Shown in pieces: positions 24,464-29,414 of a DNA stretch of 29,414 nucleotides. Each line of letters opens with the position of its first letter. The stretch's first letter is position 1. Source of the DNA: Candidatus Methanoperedentaceae archaeon (GTDB lineage Archaea; Halobacteriota; Methanosarcinia; Methanosarcinales; Methanoperedenaceae). Location: assembly GCA_014859785.1 (NCBI GenBank), contig JACUTP010000002.1:1-29414 (forward strand), given 5' to 3'. Under the pieces are notes generated by a model that made no database searches, was not told where the DNA came from, and saw only the letters and a program-made list of their open reading frames with translations. A program made the position numbers and the translations under genes.

Positions 24464-25960
24464 ATGAAAATATTCGAATTCAATAATAACGTGATAGATA
24501 GAGTTGTCAGTGAATTGGATAGGTCTGATGATTATATTCGCATAGCTGTTTTTCAGATACACAATCAACAAATATTCAATGTTTTAGAGAGAAAACTGAA
24601 TGAAGGTGTCAGAGTTGAGATATTTACTTTACCTTATGACAGCATCAACGATGATGTTAGAGATGAAGTTACTGCAATGTTCCAAAGTATTGAAGAAAAT
24701 GGTGCAACTCTCCATTTTTGCAAATGGAACGTTGGTGATCCAGAGAGAACAAACACTGCTGTTGGTAGATGGTATTCGTATCATGGAAAATTCATTGTTA
24801 CCGATAAAAGTGCTATTGCATTATCAGCAAACTTCACTCAAACAGATGAATTCGATGCCATAATAATTTTTGAAAATGAAAGTGATAAAATTGAGGAGTA
24901 CAACAATAAGTTTGATGAACTTATTGAATTGTTTATTAGAGATAATTCAGGGTATAATGGAATTATCCGACGAAAAATAATTGAAGCAGAAGATAATCCT
25001 TCTCTCTTCAAATTACCAAATATTATCGAAACTGAAACACATAGAAATCATTGGATTCAGCATTACCCTTCAACGATTTGTCCAAAAGATATACAAATAG
25101 AAAATAAATTGTATATAATACCCTTTGATTGTAGAGGGCGTGACTTTTTTATGTCAATAATTTCGGAAGCATCAGAGTTTGTATATATCTCAGCAGAAAG
25201 TTTTACAGACCCAGAGTTTTCATCTTTTTTAATTAAAATTCGATTAAAAGGAATCGATATCAAGATATTAAGTGGCGCAACAAGTATGGATTTTCAAGAC
25301 AGAATGAATAACATGCTCCGTGAACTTTTATCTCAAGATATCGGAATTCGAACTATTGATAACCTTCATGCAAAACTTGTTATCACTGATAAATTTGTGG
25401 TTGTTAGTTCAATCAATCTAAACAATATTAGTCTTGGATTCCATAAAACGAAAAGATATTGGAGAGAAAATACAGAATCAATAGCAGTCTGCAATAACCC
25501 TGAAATTTTAAAAATGGCTAAAACACAGTATCTGGAGATTTATAATGATTGTTTAGATATTGAAGATAAATTAGCAGAAAAGATTGAGAATTATGTTGGT
25601 AAAATGTTTACCTCAAAATTTGATATTAGTTCAAAAAAAGAGGTTAAAACCCTTTTTGCACGATTAATTCTAAAAAAAGAACTTGAAGTGAAAAAATTTG
25701 TTTTTGAAATGGGTAAAATTACTTCAAGGTTAATTCGGGTTTTTAATACAAGAACGGTGGATAAAAGTGCTTTCCTTTCAGCATTGGTACTTTATTATTT
25801 ATCTGAAAGAAAGCACGATTTTAATGATTTGAATGATAAATTAGCCATTCTGGATACTGAAATTAACTTAAATGAGCTACTTGAAGGATTGATTGATAAT
25901 AATCTAATTGAGAGAGTGGACGATTTTTATAAAATTAGATTGGAATCATTATTTGGATGA
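24464..25960 (+). CDS. PLD-superfamily nuclease-like protein with two HxK motifs
   Basis: A 498-residue protein with two phospholipase D-type modules. Motif 1 is H107-x-K109-x4-D114 followed by N123 (YHGKFIVTDKSAIALSANF); motif 2 is H302-x-K304-x4-D309 followed by N318 (LHAKLVITDKFVVVSSINL). Both look complete. The last 120 residues are Lys- and helix-rich with no clear match and may bind DNA. No signal peptide or membrane segment is seen. Known PLD restriction enzymes (BfiI, NgoFVII types) have one motif per chain and dimerise; here both halves are in one chain. The gene is AT-rich compared with its left neighbours and overlaps a DNA methyltransferase by 4 nt, so a restriction-type nuclease is likely. 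A lipase or other PLD activity is not excluded. Confidence 0.7.
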   Translation: MKIFEFNNNVIDRVVSELDRSDDYIRIAVFQIHNQQIFNVLERKLNEGVRVEIFTLPYDSINDDVRDEVTAMFQSIEENGATLHFCKWNVGDPERTNTAVGRWYSYHGKFIVTDKSAIALSANFTQTDEFDAIIIFENESDKIEEYNNKFDELIELFIRDNSGYNGIIRRKIIEAEDNPSLFKLPNIIETETHRNHWIQHYPSTICPKDIQIENKLYIIPFDCRGRDFFMSIISEASEFVYISAESFTDPEFSSFLIKIRLKGIDIKILSGATSMDFQDRMNNMLRELLSQDIGIRTIDNLHAKLVITDKFVVVSSINLNNISLGFHKTKRYWRENTESIAVCNNPEILKMAKTQYLEIYNDCLDIEDKLAEKIENYVGKMFTSKFDISSKKEVKTLFARLILKKELEVKKFVFEMGKITSRLIRVFNTRTVDKSAFLSALVLYYLSERKHDFNDLNDKLAILDTEINLNELLEGLIDNNLIERVDDFYKIRLESLFG

Positions 25961-26934
25961 AGGTTGTAATAATGAGAAGTGAAATAATACAAGCTGACTG
26001 TGAGCAGTTCCTTATACAAGACTCGTCTAAAATGTTTGATTTAACTTTTCTGGATCCCCCATTTAATCAAGGTAAAGCGTATCAGAGCCATGATGATGAA
26101 ATGTCTGCATCCGAATACTGGGACTGGATGAAAAGAGTATGTAAATTAATTTATGATCATACTTCTGAGGGGGGTGCTATTTATTTTATGCAAAGAGAGA
26201 AAAACACCCAATTTGTGTTAGAAGCTTTAAAATCAACAGGTTGGATTTTTCAGAATTTGATTATTTGGAAGAAAAAATCTTCAGCGGTCCCCTCCAATTA
26301 TCGGTTTGGTAAACATTATCAAATAATAGCCTTTGCTACTAAAGGAAATAGACCAAGAGTATTCAATAAATTGCGTATTGATCCTCCGTTGTTAGTCACA
26401 GAAAAATACAACCGTCCAAATGGCATGTTTGTGACTGATGTCTGGGATGATATTAGAGAATTGACATCTGGTTATTTTGCTGGAGATGAACCTTTAAGAT
26501 TAAATAACGGTGACCGTTTTCATAAACAACAATCACCCATTCAATTACTTACTAGAATTATCCTCTCATCTTCAACTATAAATGATACTGTTTTTGATCC
26601 TTTTGCAGGTACGGGAACAACGTTAGTTGTTGCAAAACAATTACAACGTAATTCTCTTGGTATTGAAATTGATCCAGATAATGTTTCTATTATCAAAAAA
26701 CGACTTTATGAAGTGAGGTACACTGATGATATATTAAAATATCGAGAAAGTTACTTACATACGGAAACGTTGGATGAGATTTGGCCGGTTTATTCAATAG
26801 ATGAAATTAAAACAAAAATCGATGAAATAAATAGATTGGAAATTAATGCATATAATTCTAAAAGTGTTCAAACAAAACTTGCACTTCTTGAGAAACAGAA
26901 AAATTATTTGGTTAAACAAAATATTGAAGTATAA
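25957..26934 (+). CDS. DNA methyltransferase, beta-class N6-adenine or N4-cytosine
   Basis: A 325-residue SAM-dependent MTase. Motif IV is DLTFLDPPFNQGKAYQS (DPPF, residues 33-36), before a variable target region (about 140-185). KQQSPIQLLTRII (190-202) precedes motif I, FDPFAGTGTTLVVAK (213-227). This order (IV before I) is the beta class. DPPF suggests adenine N6 rather than cytosine N4, but both are possible. The start overlaps the PLD gene stop (ATGA); an alternative ATG at 25972 would shorten it by five residues. The 50-residue helical C-terminus is not recognised. With the PLD gene it forms a two-gene cassette that looks like a restriction-modification pair. The target site cannot be read from sequence. 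Confidence 0.85.
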   Translation: MKVVIMRSEIIQADCEQFLIQDSSKMFDLTFLDPPFNQGKAYQSHDDEMSASEYWDWMKRVCKLIYDHTSEGGAIYFMQREKNTQFVLEALKSTGWIFQNLIIWKKKSSAVPSNYRFGKHYQIIAFATKGNRPRVFNKLRIDPPLLVTEKYNRPNGMFVTDVWDDIRELTSGYFAGDEPLRLNNGDRFHKQQSPIQLLTRIILSSSTINDTVFDPFAGTGTTLVVAKQLQRNSLGIEIDPDNVSIIKKRLYEVRYTDDILKYRESYLHTETLDEIWPVYSIDEIKTKIDEINRLEINAYNSKSVQTKLALLEKQKNYLVKQNIEV

Positions 26935-27025
26935 TTAAATCTCCAATTAAACGCACATCAACCCCAAAAAACAGGCGTTCAATACAAAATGATTAAATAC
27001 ACATCTGGATAATTAAGGCTACCGT

Positions 27026-27099
27026 GCTCCGATAGTGTAGCAGGCCAATCATTCTGGCCTTTCAAGCCAGTGACCCGGGTTCAAATCCCGGTCGGAGCA
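27026..27099 (+). tRNA. tRNA-Glu (TTC)
   Basis: The acceptor stem GCTCCGA pairs with TCGGAGC (27092-27098), with discriminator A at 27099. The anticodon arm is CTGGC-CTTTCAA-GCCAG, giving anticodon TTC, and the T arm is CCGGG-TTCAAAT-CCCGG. CCA is not encoded. No intron is seen. The gene stands between the PLD/methyltransferase cassette and the toxin-antitoxin cluster, a typical integration site position. I found no second copy of its 3' end to the right. Confidence 0.96.
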
Positions 27100-27340
27100 T
27101 TTGAAATTTTTTTTATACTCCTATCTCTTGGTGATGTTTTTGAATAAAAAATAGCATATCACCAATAGACCACAAAACCATCCTGCGACTGCTTATGCTT
27201 TTCAATTCACCCTGCCCACTTTTATTTAAATTTCTTCTTTGGGATAGCGCCTGAATTTTAGCATTTCAGGAGTTGTTCTGCGTTTTTTTAACTTACATCG
27301 ATAAAAAAGTAGCACTACAAAGCAAAACATTTATACAGTT
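27100..27340. other. Gene-poor stretch after tRNA-Glu
   Basis: About 240 bp of AT-rich DNA with no recognisable coding content on either strand. A run of T follows the tRNA (27110-27115), which may terminate its transcript. A weak CCTGAA/TTCAGG hairpin lies at about 27250-27270. I see no repeat of the tRNA end. Confidence 0.4.
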
Positions 27341-27567
27341 TCAATCAATCAGTTCAAGCCACTCCTCTCTCGTAATCCTGGCATCGTTCATTATTTTCCT
27401 TATCATCCCTTTTCCAATATCTTCGCCAGGATGCACAATGATCAATGTTGTTCTTCCATCAGGATGGCGCATGAACAAATGGCTTCCTTTTTGTCTGATA
27501 AGCGCAAACCAATCTTTTCAAGTGCTTTGATTACCTTCGTGGCTGGAAGAGGATTGATCTTCTCCAT
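27341..27567 (-). pseudogene. hicA: Frameshifted HicA-type mRNA interferase
   Basis: Read on the minus strand, this begins ATG and encodes MEKINPLPATKVIKALEKI, the start of HicA. It then runs off frame after GLRL, giving a premature stop. In the next frame the protein resumes as GSHLFMRHPDGRTTLI and then IVHPGEDIGKGMIRKIMND, ending REEWLELID. One missing base between codons for L and R (CGC TT-ATC AGA) explains it. The conserved catalytic His sits in the second fragment (GSH). HicA toxins cleave mRNA; this copy should be inactive unless the frameshift is a sequencing error. The in-frame stop lies at 27341-27343. Confidence 0.75.
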
Positions 27568-27660
27568 TTAGACTGCTACCCCGACCTTCTGGATGCCCGC
27601 AAATGTCTAATGATACTTCTTTAATGAGGTTCAGGGAAGACGATGCTGTGTGCTCTTGAG
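27568..27660 (-). pseudogene. Possible HicB antitoxin remnant
   Basis: Directly upstream of the hicA ATG (0 bp), the minus-strand frame ends in KVGVAV and a stop, a tail like that of HicB antitoxins. Just before, in another frame, SLNLIKEVSLDI resembles the ALENIKEAIELYL helix of HicB. The fragments are short and out of frame, so this is only a likely remnant. It fits the usual hicB-hicA order and indicates loss of the antitoxin along with the toxin. Confidence 0.35.
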
Positions 27661-27809
27661 ATCAAGTCTTTTGAGAAGGGGACTGCTGTTGAGGATGTTT
27701 TGAATTTAGATTGATTTCATCATTGTCTTTTGATCCGATTCAGGCGTAAAAAAACTTATTCAGGATATGATTTGAAATAGAATTGTGCCGATAACTTTAA
27801 TATCAATTT

Positions 27810-27821
27810 AAACAATTGTTT
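27810..27821. promoter_or_regulatory. Palindrome before the RHH/RelE operon
   Basis: AAACAATTGTTT is a perfect 12-bp palindrome that ends 5 bp before the ATG of the antitoxin gene. Ribbon-helix-helix antitoxins bind such sites to repress their own operon. The operator role is inferred from position and symmetry. Confidence 0.45.
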
Positions 27822-27826
27822 TAATT

Positions 27827-28057
27827 ATGCCTACTACTATTACAATAAATAAGAGAACGAAAGAAAGGTTATCAGATTATAAGTTTGGTGATTGGACATT
27901 TGACAATGTTCTAAATATGCTTATGGACAAGGTGTCAATTGAGGATATAAGCGAGGAACATATTAAAGAACATTACCGCCGTCTTGCAGATTTTAAAGGG
28001 ATTTCAAAAGAGGAATTTAAATCCCGGATGAAGGAAAGAAATTCAAGTGGAAGTTGA
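27827..28057 (+). CDS. Ribbon-helix-helix antitoxin (VapB/RelB-like)
   Basis: A 76-residue protein. TTITINKRTKERLSDYK matches the archaeal VapB-like ribbon-helix-helix beta strand and first helix, with DWTFDNVLNMLMDKV as the second helix. The acidic-basic C-terminal 40 residues would wrap the toxin. The gene is 5 bp before a RelE-family toxin gene, in the antitoxin-first order. It should bind the palindrome just upstream and neutralise the toxin. Confidence 0.8.
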   Translation: MPTTITINKRTKERLSDYKFGDWTFDNVLNMLMDKVSIEDISEEHIKEHYRRLADFKGISKEEFKSRMKERNSSGS

Positions 28058-28062
28058 TATAG

Positions 28063-28350
28063 TTGAGTAAAGACACAACTCCATTCGAAGTTCTTATCGA
28101 TGAAAGAGTTGAAAAAGATTTAGAAAAAGTTCCGAAGTATATTGTTAAGAAATTTATAAAACTGCTTGATGAATTTGAGAATAATCCTATTCGACCAAGA
28201 TCTGGTTTTGATATAAAGCCCATGGAAGGATATCCAAGTAATACATATCGATTAAGAATTGGTGATTATCGGGTTCTTTATGCTGTCGATAATGAGGTTA
28301 AGATAGTCAGGATAACATCAGTCCAGCATAGAGGAGATGCATATAAATAA
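28063..28350 (+). CDS. RelE/ParE-family toxin
   Basis: A 95-residue RelE-fold protein, likely a ribosome-dependent mRNA interferase. FEVLIDERVEKDLEKVPKYI begins the fold, and YRLRIGDYRVLYAVD with VKIVRITSVQHRGDAYK forms the C-terminal beta sheet with the basic and His residues of the family. The start is TTG at 28063, 5 bp after the antitoxin stop and with GTGGAAG upstream. An ATG would shorten the conserved N-terminus. It is intact, unlike the adjacent hicA. Confidence 0.82.
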   Translation: MSKDTTPFEVLIDERVEKDLEKVPKYIVKKFIKLLDEFENNPIRPRSGFDIKPMEGYPSNTYRLRIGDYRVLYAVDNEVKIVRITSVQHRGDAYK

Positions 28351-28562
28351 AAGGTTTGCATCTCATTTCGCCAATATCCACTTCATCAAATCCCATTTAC
28401 AAGTCATTGACCGCTGTCTGAAGAACGGGGCATCCCGGTGCGGGTGCATGAGGATTTCTAACGCCTGTTGTTGCTTGAGAATGTATAGAAAAAAGGGGCA
28501 CGAAAATTACATGGATTTATATGTTTCATGCTCTTTGCGCTTTTTGCAGGTGGATTCAGGCA
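28351..28562. other. Gene-poor stretch between two toxin-antitoxin pairs
   Basis: About 210 bp separate the RelE gene from the end of the PIN gene on the other strand. An open frame crosses it but its Cys-, His- and Met-rich translation matches nothing I know and lacks a ribosome site. I see no clear RNA gene or repeat; it may hold decayed coding DNA. Confidence 0.35.
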
Positions 28563-28988
28563 CTAAGGAAAATATTTTGGGTGATTGAATTCAATCTCAA
28601 CCCGCCCTTTTATTCGTTGTAAAAAATCTTTATCGTCCAGAGTTACAAGGACTGCATGATGCTTTAACGCTGTTTCAAGATAAATAGAGTCCAGCGCATA
28701 AGTGCCGTATAACGCCCCCGTGTATCCCGCGCAGGCGCAGAAATGGTCATCGCATATTTCCCATATAGAAACCATCTGCAGGAGGTTGTTCTCCTGAGTC
28801 TTTCCTGCCTCCATCCCCAGGTATTTTGTAATGTTCCGTACAATCTCGGTCAAACAGATTGTGGGTTCAATGAGATAGAATTCGCCATCAACAACCGCCT
28901 GTATCACTCGCTTGCAATCAGAAGAATATTGTTCATCCCCTTTTGTTGAGGCGATAAAAACATTTGCATCAATACAAATTGGTTTCAT
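28563..28988 (-). CDS. PIN-domain toxin (VapC-like ribonuclease)
   Basis: A 141-residue PIN protein. The acidic residues of the active site are visible: D7 (CIDANVF), E48 (LTEIVRN), D100 (YALDSIYLE) and D118/D121 (TLDDKDF). PIN toxins cleave tRNA or rRNA using metal ions. The gene overlaps its upstream partner by 4 nt (ATGA), the usual VapBC layout. Its length and complete acidic set suggest an active enzyme. It could instead be a stand-alone PIN nuclease, but the tight pairing favours a toxin. Confidence 0.83.
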   Translation of the reverse strand: MKPICIDANVFIASTKGDEQYSSDCKRVIQAVVDGEFYLIEPTICLTEIVRNITKYLGMEAGKTQENNLLQMVSIWEICDDHFCACAGYTGALYGTYALDSIYLETALKHHAVLVTLDDKDFLQRIKGRVEIEFNHPKYFP

Positions 28989-29206
28989 TCATTATGTATC
29001 CTGTCCTTTTTTATCATATCAAGGACAGAAGGAGCTGTTTTTGGCCATTTTTTTTCGAGTTTCTTAGCTTCAGCAAGCCATGCTTTTGCTGCCTTTCTTG
29101 TCTCATCTTCCTTTGTGCTGCTACCGCTTTCGAGAACCATTTTCCTGAGGTTGTGTATCTGTTCGTCTATAGACGTAATCATCTCGATTAGTTCTCCATT
29201 TGCCAT
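28985..29206 (-). CDS. Small charged partner of the PIN toxin (putative antitoxin)
   Basis: A 73-residue protein made mostly of Lys/Glu-rich helices (for example DETRKAAKAWLAEAKKLEKKW). I see no AbrB, Phd or ribbon-helix-helix signature, so DNA binding is unclear. Its position, upstream of and overlapping the PIN gene by 4 nt, makes it the likely antitoxin. A TATA-like AAATATTTAAA lies just upstream at about 29230-29240, also overlapping the end of the next ORF. Confidence 0.62.
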   Translation of the reverse strand: MANGELIEMITSIDEQIHNLRKMVLESGSSTKEDETRKAAKAWLAEAKKLEKKWPKTAPSVLDMIKKDRIHNE

Positions 29207-29230
29207 GATACTTAGTTCTCTTTTCTTGGT

Positions 29231-29413
29231 TTAAATATTTGCTTTTGAGGTGCACTTGCCAGCTATAATTTTAAACCCGGCTTTTTCCAATTTCCATAAA
29301 CTGCATGTTTTGCGGGATTGATTACACAATTCAAGTGGTTTTCCAGAAACATTAGATATTAACTGTAAACGTCCCCTCTTTTTCCCTTCTTTCATAACAA
29401 TAATTGCATCCTC
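29231..29413 (-). CDS. Partial ORF cut by the right edge of the window
   Basis: The minus-strand frame entering from the right edge gives 60 residues (from EDAIIVMKEGKK to GKCTSKANI) and stops at 29231-29233, 24 bp before the start of the small antitoxin-like gene. The tail is Cys- and Lys-rich. I do not recognise it, and it may be a real gene or chance frame; its start is outside the window. Confidence 0.3.
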   Translation of the reverse strand, partial: EDAIIVMKEGKKRGRLQLISNVSGKPLELCNQSRKTCSLWKLEKAGFKIIAGKCTSKANI

Positions 29414-29414
29414 T

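Noticed and set aside
27250..27271. CCTGAA/TTCAGG hairpin as a terminator or small RNA
   Set aside because: The stem is only 6 bp with a 9-nt loop and is likely to occur by chance.
27273..27530. Plus-strand ORF over the hicA region
   Set aside because: It is the shadow of a minus-strand HicA sequence, whose translation is clearly conserved.
28337..28588. Plus-strand 83-residue ORF after relE
   Set aside because: The Cys/His/Met-rich translation matches nothing, it overlaps relE and the PIN gene, and no ribosome site is seen.
27026..29414. Attachment repeat matching the tRNA-Glu 3' end
   Set aside because: I looked for a second copy of the GGTTCAAATCCCGG end to the right and found none; any att site would lie outside the window.
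1..29414. CRISPR array or insertion sequence
   Set aside because: No series of regularly spaced repeats, no transposase and no paired terminal inverted repeats are visible.

Overview
The window is a stretch of archaeal chromosome. Almost every gene in the first 24.4 kb belongs to an archaeal core family: geranylgeranyl reductase, the archaeal mevalonate branch with isopentenyl phosphate kinase, an archaeal RNase J, HerA, RNase P proteins Rpp30 and Pop5, proteasome alpha, SBDS, the Rrp4/Rrp41/Rrp42 exosome, L37Ae, RpoP and a Brix protein. The families and gene order point to a methanogen-related euryarchaeon of the Methanosarcinales type. The membrane-anchored molybdoenzyme and the FmdE-like protein would suit a Methanoperedens (ANME-2d) relative, but that placement is inference; no methanogenesis marker lies in the window.

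Layout: (1) 173-2070, a geranylgeranyl reductase on the minus strand, divergent from an Lrp-type regulator with a C-terminal TRASH metal-binding domain. (2) 2222-7343, an isoprenoid operon: mevalonate kinase, isopentenyl phosphate kinase, type 2 IPP isomerase, RNase J and geranylgeranyl diphosphate synthase. It makes the C20 precursor of archaeal lipids, which the reductase at the left edge would saturate. (3) 7412-10434, minus strand: herA-like ATPase overlapping thiC. (4) 10542-12302, moeA followed by an FmdE-like zinc-ribbon protein. (5) 12424-17399, a molybdoenzyme operon: Tat-exported catalytic subunit of the Asp-ligated (type II, NarG-like) DMSO reductase clade, a four-cluster ferredoxin subunit, an NrfD membrane subunit and a TorD-like chaperone. 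(6) 17522-24380, the conserved archaeal RNA-processing and proteasome superoperon. It ends in a Vms1-type peptidyl-tRNA release protein, so parts resembling a ribosome quality control pathway lie on one transcription unit. (7) 24464-26934, an AT-rich two-gene insert: a protein with two PLD (HxK) motifs, overlapping by 4 nt with a DNA methyltransferase. I read it as a candidate restriction-modification or defence module. (8) tRNA-Glu(TTC) at 27026-27099, then a toxin-antitoxin cluster: a frameshifted hicA with a hicB remnant, an intact ribbon-helix-helix/RelE pair, and a PIN toxin with a small charged partner.

Many junctions are 4-nt ATGA overlaps (mvk/ipk, RNase J/GGPPS, herA/thiC, rpp30/pop5, rpoP/brix, PLD/methyltransferase, PIN pair), so operon structure is well supported. 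The region right of 24.4 kb is visibly AT-richer, with AGA/CGA arginine codons and AAA/GAA/ATT-rich coding, and reads as accessory DNA beside a tRNA gene.

The best candidates for unusual biology are the PLD/methyltransferase module with paired TGTAT/ATACA sites in its promoter, the NarG-like enzyme with an NrfD anchor and an Asp in its N-terminal cluster motif, and the quality-control content of the superoperon.
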